Assembly (NCBI GenBank): GCA_029243665.1
Contig: JAQWRO010000076.1
Span: forward strand, 1-24,000
Reading direction: 5' to 3'
Length of the DNA stretch: 24,000 bases
From: Gammaproteobacteria bacterium
GTDB taxonomy: Bacteria; Pseudomonadota; Gammaproteobacteria; Comchoanobacterales; Comchoanobacteraceae
Shown here piece after piece: positions 1-7,964 of this stretch. The position numbers were made by a program, and so were the translations under genes. How positions within the stretch are numbered: the first letter of the stretch is position 1; each line of letters begins with the position of its first letter. The notes below the pieces were generated by a model that was not told the DNA's origin, did not search any database, and saw only the letters and a list, made by a program, of their open reading frames with translations.

Positions 1-1
1 T

Positions 2-550
2 GTGATGAAGTCTTATGAGATTCAGTCTGGTTTAATGACAACCATTCATGCCTTCACAACTGATCAAAATTTAACAGATGCTTCGCATAAAGATTTACGC
101 CGGGCAAGGGCGGCAACAAATTCGATGATTCCGACTAAAACTGGTGCTGCATCAACCATTGGTCAGGTTATCCCGTCGCTATCAGGCAAGCTAGACGGTA
201 TGGCTGTAAGGGTTCCAACTGCAAACGTATCTTTATTAGACCTAACTTTAAACTTAGGTGAGTCAGTAACCATAAAAGCCATTAATGATTTGTTTATTTC
301 GGCAGCAAACAGTTCACATGCAGGGATTTTGGGTTGTAATGATATTCCGCTGGTGTCCTGTGATTTCAATCAGAGATCTGAGTCTAGCATTGTTGATTTA
401 ACTCAAACAATGGTTCATGGGAAAACAGTAAAGATTATGGCTTGGTATGATAATGAATGGGCATTTGCACATCGAATGATAGATTTAATGTTGTACATGA
501 ACAATGAGTCACCTGTGAAAGCAACAGAAAAGGCTTTATTTGCTGGTTAA
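2..550 (+). CDS. gap: glyceraldehyde-3-phosphate dehydrogenase, C-terminal part
   Basis: This is the 3' part of a glycolytic GAPDH gene that begins before the window. The enzyme oxidises glyceraldehyde-3-phosphate with NAD and phosphate to 1,3-bisphosphoglycerate. The visible 182 residues are most of the catalytic domain. They include the TTIHAFT strand with the active-site His, the HKDLRRARAA and PTKTGAA phosphate-binding loops, the RVPTANVS segment with the substrate-binding Arg, and the WYDNEW motif near the C-terminus. The catalytic Cys and the NAD-binding domain lie upstream and cannot be checked. The HKDLRRAR and TQT segments resemble GapB and Legionella-type Gap more than E. coli GapA. 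TGAA in place of the Epd-type loop favours true GAPDH over erythrose-4-phosphate dehydrogenase. It is followed at once by pgk, the next enzyme of the pathway. Confidence 0.93.
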   Translation: MMKSYEIQSGLMTTIHAFTTDQNLTDASHKDLRRARAATNSMIPTKTGAASTIGQVIPSLSGKLDGMAVRVPTANVSLLDLTLNLGESVTIKAINDLFISAANSSHAGILGCNDIPLVSCDFNQRSESSIVDLTQTMVHGKTVKIMAWYDNEWAFAHRMIDLMLYMNNESPVKATEKALFAG

Positions 551-589
551 GCTTTGACGTTATGTGATAAATTGAATACTATTAAAGAC

Positions 590-1741
590 ATGATATCTAA
601 CATTAACCCTCAGTCAGTCAAAAACAAAAGGGTATTGTTACGCGTAGATTTAAATTTGCCTATGTTGAATGGCAATATACTAAGCATGGCTCGATGGCGT
701 CAAGTCGCCCCTACCATTGATCAGATACTTTCTTTTGAGCCTAAGAAACTGATAGTTGTATCTCATTTTGGTCAGCCAAAAGGGTTTGAGGCTAGATTTT
801 CTTTATCACATGTTCAGCAGGTCATTCAAAAAGATGTGCCTAGCATGAAATTAATACAAAAAATTTCTGACTCGAGTCAAGATGGGGTGCTATTTCTGCT
901 TGAAAATGTTAGGTTTGATGCGAGAGAAAAGGCATCTGATCAAACCCTTATAGATGAATATCTCTCTATGGTAGATCTTGTTGTTTACGACGCATTTTCA
1001 GTGGGACATCGCAAGCATGGTTCTGTTTATGGCATTATGTCTCAAGCCAGACAATTTTTATTCGGACCATCTTTTGCCAAAGAAAAGAGTGCCATTGATA
1101 ATGCTTTGGCCAGGCCAGGTACCCGCGTCGCTATATTAAGTGGATCGAAAATTTCAACTAAGTTGCCCATCTTAAAAAAAATGTTAGTTTGGGCAGATCA
1201 TATTCTCGTTGGTGGTGGAATTGCTAACACTTTATTGCATGCTAAGGGACTGTCTTTGAAGAAGTCTTTAGTTGACTTAAATGCTATAGAGGATGCAAAT
1301 CATATTCTTAAGCATGCAGATAAGATTATTCTACCCGTTGATGGAATAAATCAAAAAATGGCAGTTGTTGACTTTAAAAATATTAACATGGATGAAGATG
1401 ATTCTATATTAGATATTGGACCAGCTACTTGTCAGCTTTTTGCAAAGTATGTTGATCAAGCACAAACCGTTCTTTGGAATGGGCCAATGGGCTATTATGA
1501 GAATGAAAATTTTCAAATTGGCACACAAAAAATAGCGCTAGCCATTGCTGAATCATCAGCTTATGCAATTATTGGTGGCGGGGATTCTGTTGCAGCAGTC
1601 GAAGACTTAAACATTGAGCATCAATTTGACTATATTTCAACTTCAGGTGGTGCATTTTTACATTATATTGCTTATGGCTCACTACCTGTGCTAGAGGCAG
1701 TAAAAGAAAACAGAATTTATTTAGAAGAGATTGTTTCATGA
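590..1741 (+). CDS. pgk: phosphoglycerate kinase
   Basis: Transfers phosphate from 1,3-bisphosphoglycerate to ADP in the cytosol, using the product of the upstream gap gene. Family landmarks run in order: RVLLRVDLNLP (substrate-binding Asp and Asn), ARWRQVAPTI, SHFGQPKG, LLENVRFDAREK, DAFSVGHRKHGS, SGSKISTKL (nucleotide-side Lys), WNGPMGYYENENF and GGGDSVAA. I chose ATG 590, giving 383 aa, because it places the first strand about 14 residues in, as in E. coli PGK. The frame is open back to TTG 554, but that start adds 12 atypical residues and has no ribosome-binding site. One oddity is that the SHxGRP basic-patch Arg of the family is Gln here. The stop overlaps the pyk start (ATGA), so translational coupling is likely. 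Confidence 0.95.
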   Translation: MISNINPQSVKNKRVLLRVDLNLPMLNGNILSMARWRQVAPTIDQILSFEPKKLIVVSHFGQPKGFEARFSLSHVQQVIQKDVPSMKLIQKISDSSQDGVLFLLENVRFDAREKASDQTLIDEYLSMVDLVVYDAFSVGHRKHGSVYGIMSQARQFLFGPSFAKEKSAIDNALARPGTRVAILSGSKISTKLPILKKMLVWADHILVGGGIANTLLHAKGLSLKKSLVDLNAIEDANHILKHADKIILPVDGINQKMAVVDFKNINMDEDDSILDIGPATCQLFAKYVDQAQTVLWNGPMGYYENENFQIGTQKIALAIAESSAYAIIGGGDSVAAVEDLNIEHQFDYISTSGGAFLHYIAYGSLPVLEAVKENRIYLEEIVS

Positions 1742-3207
1742 GATTTGCTAAGATAATCGCAACACTTGGGCCTGCATGTGAGGACCTCGACACCATGCGC
1801 CAAATGGTTGAGCAAGGCGTGGATGTTTTTAGATTAAATTTATCTCATGGTTCTCATGAAATTCATGCAAAAAGTATTGAACGAATTAAACAGCTTCAGT
1901 CAGAAAATAATTATGTTAAGCCTTCTATTTTAGTCGATCTGCAGGGGCCTAAAATTAGAATAGGTAGCTTTGCAAACGGTGAAGTTTTATTAACACAAGG
2001 CGGTAAATTTGACCTAAGTTTAGACCATGACGTTAATCAAGGAACTGAAAGTATTGCTGGGATTGAAGAGTCTTTGATTGTAAGCGATGTTAATATAGGT
2101 CAAACATTGTTATTAGACGATGGCAATATCATACTTAGGGCAACAAGTAAGACAGAGAGGGTTTTATCAACTGAGGTATTGGTTGGCGGAATTCTTTCTG
2201 GAAAAAAAGGCATTAACTTAAAGGGTGGGGGGCTATCAACAACTGCATTTACCCGGAAAGATCAAAAGGATTTAGCGTTTGCGCTAGAGCATGATATAGA
2301 TTTTGTTGCCTTGTCTTTTGTTGAAAAAGGTGAGGATATTATCCGTCTTAAAGCATTTATTCAGAGTCAAAATTGCAGCCCAAGCATCATTGCAAAAATT
2401 GAAAGAGCTGAGGCAATTAAAAGAATCAATGAAATTGCAGAAGTTTCAGATGGGCTAATGATTGCAAGAGGTGACCTTGCTTTGGAAGTTGGGCTTGCAA
2501 AAGTGCCAAATTTACAAAAAAACATTATTAAAGTTGCAAAAAAATATGATTGTTTTAGCATTGTTGCAACACAAATGATGGAATCTATGATACATGCGTT
2601 CACGCCAACAAGAGCTGAAGTTTCTGATGTTGCTAATGCAAATATTGATGAGGCAGATGCTTTAATGTTATCTGCTGAGACCTCTGTTGGGAAACATCCT
2701 GTTCAAGTAATAAAGCAGATGGCTGAAATTTGTAAACAGGACATGTTAATGGGGGGGGAGCATGAAATCTTTAAGCATAATATTAAGGAATGTGATACAA
2801 CCAGAGTATTGACTTTAAATGGTTGTCAAATCTCAGCTGATTTACTTGCAAAAGCTTTAGTGGTTTATACCGAAAAAGGTAGAACAGCACTGTTTGCGTC
2901 TAGGCAAAAAATTCATATCCCTATATATGCTTTAAGCCAAAATAAGTCTATTTGTCTGAAAATGAATCTATTTAGAGGGGTTTCTCCGATTTTGGTTAGT
3001 TTTTCTGATCATGATGTTGCCTCATTAGATGTTTTAGCTGTAAAAACTTTAATAGATCAAAATAACATTCAGCCACCTGATACAGTTGTGATCTTAAAAG
3101 GGGATTTGGTTGGGGTTTCTGGGCATACCAATTCCATCGAAGTATGGACAGTAAGTGATTTGTTGAAATTTCATGACTTGCCCAATCAATCAGCGGAGGG
3201 TAATTAG
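1738..3207 (+). CDS. pyk: pyruvate kinase
   Basis: Last enzyme of glycolysis, converting phosphoenolpyruvate and ADP to pyruvate and ATP. The 489 aa match the normal bacterial length. Visible motifs are RLNLSHG (about residue 32), LQGPKIRIG, the active-site Lys in IIAKIERAE (Lys220), MIARGDLALE (241-250, Mg and PEP binding), and ATQMMESM followed by PTRAEVSDVANA. The C-terminal regulatory domain (from about 360) is present but diverged. The start codon overlaps the pgk stop. The gap-pgk-pyk order makes a compact lower-glycolysis operon. The gene ends nine bases after the GGAGGG ribosome-binding site of the next ORF begins. Confidence 0.96.
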   Translation: MRFAKIIATLGPACEDLDTMRQMVEQGVDVFRLNLSHGSHEIHAKSIERIKQLQSENNYVKPSILVDLQGPKIRIGSFANGEVLLTQGGKFDLSLDHDVNQGTESIAGIEESLIVSDVNIGQTLLLDDGNIILRATSKTERVLSTEVLVGGILSGKKGINLKGGGLSTTAFTRKDQKDLAFALEHDIDFVALSFVEKGEDIIRLKAFIQSQNCSPSIIAKIERAEAIKRINEIAEVSDGLMIARGDLALEVGLAKVPNLQKNIIKVAKKYDCFSIVATQMMESMIHAFTPTRAEVSDVANANIDEADALMLSAETSVGKHPVQVIKQMAEICKQDMLMGGEHEIFKHNIKECDTTRVLTLNGCQISADLLAKALVVYTEKGRTALFASRQKIHIPIYALSQNKSICLKMNLFRGVSPILVSFSDHDVASLDVLAVKTLIDQNNIQPPDTVVILKGDLVGVSGHTNSIEVWTVSDLLKFHDLPNQSAEGN

Positions 3208-3209
3208 CA

Positions 3210-3401
3210 ATGAATTGGTTAGAAATTTTTTGGATATTAGGAATTTTTTTTGCAGCATGGTTATGTTATCGAACCATTAAAGGACGACCAGAGATTTTTA
3301 CAATGGATGCGGCTTTGAAGACAATGAACACGCTTGGTTTTTTAGCATTAGGTTTGATAGGCTTCATTGGAATATGTATTATGTTACTTAAGGCGAATTA
3401 A
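3210..3401 (+). CDS. small two-helix membrane protein, unknown function
   Basis: A 63-residue protein with two hydrophobic helices, at about residues 3-20 and 40-60, joined by a short polar stretch (RTIKGRPEIFTMD). No family is recognised. It is supported as a gene by a strong Shine-Dalgarno (GGAGGG, 3195-3200) at good spacing from its ATG. It also fits exactly between the pyk stop (2 nt upstream) and the DUF47 gene (5 nt downstream). Its place next to a DUF47/Pit phosphate system suggests an accessory membrane role, which is only an inference from position. Confidence 0.75.
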   Translation: MNWLEIFWILGIFFAAWLCYRTIKGRPEIFTMDAALKTMNTLGFLALGLIGFIGICIMLLKAN

Positions 3402-3406
3402 TACCT

Positions 3407-4081
3407 ATGAAAACATCAATTTTAAAACTTATTGGCAGATCTCCTGTTAGAGGTTTAAGGAAGCATCTTAAGCTAACAGAAGAAATGTTAATGAAATTGG
3501 AGCCATTTTTCCATGCAATTTTTTCTAAGGATTATCATGTTGCTCAAGAAATATTTGATGAAATGTTAAATATTGAAAGGGCTGCAGACCGAAGAAAAGA
3601 CAAAGTACGACGATTAATGAACAAGCAGCTTATGATGGCTTTTCCTCGTGGTGAAATTCTTTATATGTTAAATGCCCAAGAAAAAATATTAAATTTACTT
3701 CGTGATACTGCTGCAACATTGGTTGGTAGAAAAATTGTAATCCCACCTCAAGTAGAGCCAACATTTTTTGAGTTTCTTAATGCTGTATTAAATTGTATGA
3801 GAAAGTTTAATAAAGCTATTCTTGAATTAGACGATTTGGTTGAGACTGGCTTTGGTCATATTTTTCGTGAACATGTGATTAATGCGGCACATGATATTGA
3901 TCAATTAGAACAAAAAGTAGACGATATCGAGGTTGTGCTTAGACATACATTGTTTTTAGTGGAGTCTTCATTCAATCAAATAGATCTAATTTTTATGTAT
4001 CAATCAATTGATAAGTTAAGTAGAGTTGCTAATATCCTAGAGGAGCTAGGTGGCAGACTCATTATGTTGGTGAATAACTGA
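3407..4081 (+). CDS. DUF47/PhoU-like phosphate-transport regulator (TIGR00153 type)
   Basis: A 224-aa, mostly helical cytoplasmic protein of the DUF47 family, which is distantly related to PhoU and usually encoded beside pit-type phosphate permeases. Family-like features are a helical bundle rich in charged residues, the segment FHAIFSKDYHVAQEIF, the ERAADRRKDKVRRLMNKQL motif, and a second-half repeat with HDIDQLEQKVDDIE. PhoU-type proteins use acidic and helical repeats to bind metals. Members of this family are thought to modulate the neighbouring low-affinity phosphate transporter. A pit gene lies one gene downstream, which supports the assignment. The intervening gene encodes a phosphate-consuming phosphorylase. 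No strong Shine-Dalgarno is seen, so translation may depend on coupling. Confidence 0.85.
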   Translation: MKTSILKLIGRSPVRGLRKHLKLTEEMLMKLEPFFHAIFSKDYHVAQEIFDEMLNIERAADRRKDKVRRLMNKQLMMAFPRGEILYMLNAQEKILNLLRDTAATLVGRKIVIPPQVEPTFFEFLNAVLNCMRKFNKAILELDDLVETGFGHIFREHVINAAHDIDQLEQKVDDIEVVLRHTLFLVESSFNQIDLIFMYQSIDKLSRVANILEELGGRLIMLVNN

Positions 4082-4092
4082 GGAAGTATTTT

Positions 4093-4866
4093 ATGGATAA
4101 CGGTAAAACGGCTATTGTTTTAGGTTCTGGATTGCATCAAATTGTTAATGACATTGTCGTTCATGAAGAGATATCATATGATCAAATTGAGGGTTTTAAA
4201 CCCTGCCAGGTAAAAGGTCATCAGGGGAAAATGATTGTTGGGGAACTTGAAGCTCAACCCGTGATTTGTTGCTTAGGTCGCCCTCATTGGTATGAAGGCA
4301 GGGCGCCTGAAGAGTTTCTCGCTTTTGTGCGGCTGCTAAAGAATTTAGGTGCTTCATCTTTAATTGTAACGCACTGTTCTGGCAGCCTTAATCCTGATTT
4401 TAGAGCAGGAGCAATGATGTTGGTCAAAGACCACATTAATTGGCAGTTTAAAAGTCCATTGACCGGGATACAAGAGGAAGCCGGAAGCCGTTTTTTAAAC
4501 ATGGATAATGTTTATGATCTTGATATGCGAAAAGAGCTCAAAGCATCTGCTGAATCCATTGGATTAGACTTGGAAGAAGGTGTTTATATGGGTGTGCAGG
4601 GGCCATGTTTTGAGACTCCTGCTGAAGTCAAAGCCTTTCAGATGTTAGGTGCGGATACTGTTGCTATGTCTTCAATTCCTGAGATCATTGCAGCAAGATA
4701 TTATGAGTTAAAAGTTGCAATGGTATCTGTGGTTGTGAACCAAGGCTCGGGTCTAAGTGATGAAGTGCTTTCTCACGAGCATACATTGAAGATGGCTGCT
4801 AACAGCGATGTCCATTTGGCTCAGTTATTTAGAACATATTTTGGAAGGAAGACGGTTGATAACTAG
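4093..4866 (+). CDS. purine nucleoside phosphorylase (trimeric type)
   Basis: Predicted to split purine nucleosides with inorganic phosphate into free base and ribose-1-phosphate. The 257 residues carry trimeric PNP landmarks: phosphate-binding GSGL (residues 11-14), the His in KGHQG (about 43), GRPHWYEG (62-69, the conserved Arg, His and Tyr), THCSGSLNP, GVQGPCFETPAE (168-179, with the purine-site Phe-Glu pair), MSSIPE (192-197) and VNQGSGLSDEVLSHEHT. In that last motif Asn216 is at the base-binding Asn position. The Shine-Dalgarno GAGGAAG (4080-4086) is well placed. It lies between the DUF47 gene and pit, and overlaps the pit start. Phosphate import beside a phosphate-using enzyme makes functional sense. 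Substrate preference (guanosine/inosine or xanthosine) cannot be read from the sequence with certainty. Confidence 0.9.
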   Translation: MDNGKTAIVLGSGLHQIVNDIVVHEEISYDQIEGFKPCQVKGHQGKMIVGELEAQPVICCLGRPHWYEGRAPEEFLAFVRLLKNLGASSLIVTHCSGSLNPDFRAGAMMLVKDHINWQFKSPLTGIQEEAGSRFLNMDNVYDLDMRKELKASAESIGLDLEEGVYMGVQGPCFETPAEVKAFQMLGADTVAMSSIPEIIAARYYELKVAMVSVVVNQGSGLSDEVLSHEHTLKMAANSDVHLAQLFRTYFGRKTVDN

Positions 4867-6121
4867 TCCAGAATCACTATATTTAATTTATTTAGCAATA
4901 TTCCTCGGCTTTGCAATGGCTTGGGGTGTTGGTGCAAATGATGTTGCAAATGCAATGGGTACATCTGTTGGCGCTAAAGTCCTCAACATCAAACAAGCGA
5001 TTATTCTTGCGGCTGTATTTGAAGTTGCAGGAGCACTGCTGGCTAGTAATGAGGTAACTTCAACTATTAGTAAAGGCCTGGTTGATCTAAGTGGTGTTGA
5101 AAATGCAGACTTGATTACGGTTATTGGGATGATTGCCTCATTGGGTGCATCGGCAACATGGTTGCTAACGGCGACAAAGTTTGGTTGGCCTGTCTCTACG
5201 ACACACTGTATTATTGGGGCTATTTTGGGGTTTGGTTGTTATGTTGCTGGTATTCATCATGTTCATTGGGACATTTTAAGTGGTATTGTGTTAAGTTGGG
5301 TGCTCACGCCTTTTATTGCTGCTTTAATTTCAGCAGCTATTTTTTATTCGGTAAAAACATTAATCATAAATAAAGCAAACCCCGTTATCTATGCAAAACG
5401 TTATATTCCTGTATACTTTTTTTTGGTTTCCTGGATTATTGCACAAATTGCTTTTGGTCAGGGTGTTGTCTTTTTGGGAGTAAAATGGAATTTTGTTCAA
5501 TCTATTTTTTGGACACTTATTATTAGTTTAGTTTTTACATTCATTGGTCATAAATTTATTAGTAGTACAGAAGAAGTAGATCTTAAGAACCACAAAGACT
5601 ATTTAATGGCATATAGGTCTGTAGAGCGCATGTTTGGTGTGTTAGCAATATTTACTGCGTCAGCAATGGCTTTTGCACATGGAGGCAATGATGTTGCAAA
5701 TGCGATTGGTCCATTGTCCAGGGTAATCACTATCTTAAGTGATGAGTCCTTACACGATCATCCTAGATGGGTTACTGTGATTGGTGCACTTGGCGTTGTT
5801 ACAGGGCTCAGTATGTATGGATATAAAATTATTGAGACTATTGGCACTAAAATCACATCATTAACACCCATAAGAGGTTTTTCAGCACAGTTTGCAACGG
5901 CATTTACTGTTATTTGTGCAACTGTTTTTGGCATGCCAGTTTCAACCACGCACACATTGGTTGGTGCGGTCCTTGGGGTTGGTTTAATGGGCGGCATAGG
6001 AACGATAGACCTTGGGGTTGTTAGAGGTATTTTTTCATCTTGGTTTGTGACTTTGCCTGTTGGTGCGGCCCTTTCCATCCTGTACTTTGAGATTATTAAG
6101 TTTTTTGTTTTGGGTTTGTGA
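4856..6121 (+). CDS. pit: Pit family inorganic phosphate permease
   Basis: An inner-membrane low-affinity phosphate transporter of the PiT family (421 aa). It has the two family signature repeats, GVGANDVANAMGTSVGA near the N-terminus and AHGGNDVANAIGPLS in the second half. Each is followed by a PVSTTH motif and a glycine-rich helix. About ten hydrophobic helices are separated by a central, more polar loop (STEEVDLKNHKDY). I chose TTG 4856 because GGAAGGA (4843-4849) sits about seven bases upstream and the first helix follows at once. An ATG in the same frame at 4808 would need a 59-nt overlap with the phosphorylase gene. The 3' end overlaps the convergent apaH by 26 nt. Confidence 0.95.
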   Translation: MITSPESLYLIYLAIFLGFAMAWGVGANDVANAMGTSVGAKVLNIKQAIILAAVFEVAGALLASNEVTSTISKGLVDLSGVENADLITVIGMIASLGASATWLLTATKFGWPVSTTHCIIGAILGFGCYVAGIHHVHWDILSGIVLSWVLTPFIAALISAAIFYSVKTLIINKANPVIYAKRYIPVYFFLVSWIIAQIAFGQGVVFLGVKWNFVQSIFWTLIISLVFTFIGHKFISSTEEVDLKNHKDYLMAYRSVERMFGVLAIFTASAMAFAHGGNDVANAIGPLSRVITILSDESLHDHPRWVTVIGALGVVTGLSMYGYKIIETIGTKITSLTPIRGFSAQFATAFTVICATVFGMPVSTTHTLVGAVLGVGLMGGIGTIDLGVVRGIFSSWFVTLPVGAALSILYFEIIKFFVLGL

Positions 6122-6869
6122 GGCTATAAAGCTTTCCATCATTAAGCCTATAGCATAATAATTTCCCGCCGTATACATAGCCGCCATCTAAGCAGGTTGT
6201 ATGATTGTTTTCTATGGTACTAAGCCGTGCCCAATGACCAAAGAAGATATGTTTTTGAGTATAATTTGTTTCTGTGATGTCAAACCAGGCCACTTTGTTT
6301 GGGTTATTAGCCATATTATCTGTACTGCCTTGTTCAAGCGAAAAATCTATGCGGTTCAAAAAACGCATTTCAGTTAAAACTGCCATGATGAAAAAAGGAT
6401 TATCGTATTCAGGTGCTCTTTGCCAACTTGGCTGGCTATAAAACTGTTTTAGATTAGTGGTACTTATAAAATCATTTTGGAGTTTGAGAATATTTTTGAT
6501 GTCTGAATCAGACCATTTGGGGTGGATGCCTGCATGACAGAATAAATAGTCACCTTGTTCGATCAATAGGGGTAGTTGTAATAACCAATCAATGGCATCA
6601 TGTTTTTTTATAAAAGTTTGTGCTGTTGTGTTAAGAGAATTAGAGTTGTTAATGATGCTGTGGAGGATGTACAAGTCATGATTGCCAAGTACAGCGTGAC
6701 AATTTTTTTGTTGCATGATCCATGTTAAAACCCCAATGCTATCGGGACCTTTATTAATGAGGTCTCCTAAAAAGAATAGAGTGTCATCAGCGTTATAACA
6801 GATGGCTTCTAAGAGCTTGTTAAGGCCGTTAAAGCAGCCATGTATGTCGCCTATCACATAGGTTGACAT
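6096..6869 (-). CDS. apaH: bis(5'-nucleosyl)-tetraphosphatase, symmetrical
   Basis: Hydrolyses Ap4A to two ADP, controlling alarmone-like dinucleotides and removing Np4-type RNA caps. The protein is 257 aa, slightly shorter than E. coli ApaH. It shows the calcineurin-like metallophosphatase motifs GDIHG (7-11), GDLINKGPDS (35-44) and GNHD (62-65). A downstream FCHAGIHPKWS carries the His and Gly of the fourth block, and FGHW lies near the C-terminus. It starts 6 nt after the prfA stop, so it is the last gene of hemA-prfA-apaH. Its 3' end overlaps the convergent pit gene. Confidence 0.95.
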   Translation of the reverse strand: MSTYVIGDIHGCFNGLNKLLEAICYNADDTLFFLGDLINKGPDSIGVLTWIMQQKNCHAVLGNHDLYILHSIINNSNSLNTTAQTFIKKHDAIDWLLQLPLLIEQGDYLFCHAGIHPKWSDSDIKNILKLQNDFISTTNLKQFYSQPSWQRAPEYDNPFFIMAVLTEMRFLNRIDFSLEQGSTDNMANNPNKVAWFDITETNYTQKHIFFGHWARLSTIENNHTTCLDGGYVYGGKLLCYRLNDGKLYSLTNPKQKT

Positions 6870-6875
6870 GGTGGT

Positions 6876-7964
6876 TTATGTGTCCTTTTCCATGGCGGTC
6901 AAAAGTTTGGCCTGGTTTTCTGCTGTTAATGCATTGATGAGTTGATCTAGTTGCCCGCTTAAAACTTCATTCAGTTGATATAATGTTAAATTAATCCGAT
7001 GGTCGGTGATACGGCCTTGGGGAAAGTTATAAGTTCTAATCCGTTCAGAACGATCCCCTGAGCCTACTTGAATTTTTCTTTCGGATGCTTGAGCAAGCTG
7101 TTGCTTTTCTCTCTCAGATTGTAAGATTCTACTTTGTAGAAGCTTCATTGCTTTGGCTTTATTCTTATGCTGAGAGCGTTCATCTTGGCATTCGACAACA
7201 ACGCCTGTCGGGATGTGTGTGATCCTAACGGCTGAATCAGTTGTATTTACGTGTTGTCCCCCTGCACCTGAGGATCTAAATGTATCAATGCGAAGATCAG
7301 AGGGGTCAATGTCTATTTCAGTGACAGAGGTTACTTCTGGTAAAATTGCAACCGTGCAGGCTGAAGTATGAACCCTGCCTTGCGATTCAGTTGCTGGAAC
7401 ACGCTGGACCCTATGAACCCCACTTTCAAACTTTAGTTTGGCATAGACTTCGCGACCGGAAATAAGGGCAATGATCTCTTTTAGGCCACCTTGACCGGTT
7501 TTGTTTTGCTGAACAATTTCTATGCGCCAGTTATTTTGATGGGCATATGCTTGATACATATCAAATAAGTTTTGTGAGAAAAGGGCGGCTTCATCTCCGC
7601 CAGTGCCTGCCCGAACTTCTAAGTATACGTTTTTATCATTGTCAGGGTCTTCGGGAATAAGTGCGCAGAATATCTCGTCAATCAAGCCCTCAATGGCCTG
7701 CACTTCATCACCTATTTCCTCTTCTGCCAAAGCTTTCATTTCAGGATCTGAGAGTATTTGTTTGAGGTTTTCTATATTGGCTAGTTTATCAAGATAAATT
7801 GTATAGAGATCTGTTACTTTATGAAGATGAGCTCTTTCTTTTGAGAGTTTTGTTATTTTATCTTGTTCGGTATGATCGGCATTTTCAAGAGACTCATTGA
7901 TCTCTTTCATTCGTGCAAGCAGGGTTTCTAACTTTTTTACAAGTGAGGGGGAAAGTGTTTTCAT
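6876..7964 (-). CDS. prfA: peptide chain release factor 1
   Basis: Class I release factor that recognises UAA and UAG and triggers peptide release on the ribosome. At 362 aa it matches the family. The stop-codon-reading tripeptide PAT (190-192, within RVPATESQGR) identifies RF1 rather than RF2. The catalytic GGQ is at 235-237 in GAGGQHVNTTDSAVR, followed by the typical CQDERSQHKNK. The start ATG overlaps the hemA stop (ATGA). This is the conserved gammaproteobacterial hemA-prfA pair. The usual third gene, prmC, which methylates the GGQ glutamine, is not here; apaH follows instead. Confidence 0.98.
   Translation of the reverse strand: MKTLSPSLVKKLETLLARMKEINESLENADHTEQDKITKLSKERAHLHKVTDLYTIYLDKLANIENLKQILSDPEMKALAEEEIGDEVQAIEGLIDEIFCALIPEDPDNDKNVYLEVRAGTGGDEAALFSQNLFDMYQAYAHQNNWRIEIVQQNKTGQGGLKEIIALISGREVYAKLKFESGVHRVQRVPATESQGRVHTSACTVAILPEVTSVTEIDIDPSDLRIDTFRSSGAGGQHVNTTDSAVRITHIPTGVVVECQDERSQHKNKAKAMKLLQSRILQSEREKQQLAQASERKIQVGSGDRSERIRTYNFPQGRITDHRINLTLYQLNEVLSGQLDQLINALTAENQAKLLTAMEKDT

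Noticed and set aside
554..589. TTG start giving a longer pgk
   Set aside because: No ribosome-binding site, and the extra residues have no counterpart in the family; ATG 590 gives the normal N-terminus.
5758..6078. 106-aa minus-strand ORF within pit
   Set aside because: Antisense to the second signature repeat of the permease, with no ribosome-binding site or family features.
6116..6165. Weak GCTATA/TATAGC inverted repeat between pit and apaH
   Set aside because: Arms are only 6 bp and 20 nt apart inside apaH coding sequence, not enough to call a terminator.
7603..7797. Plus-strand ORF opposite prfA
   Set aside because: Lies wholly antisense to a conserved gene and has a composition (Ser/Ile-rich) typical of a shadow frame.
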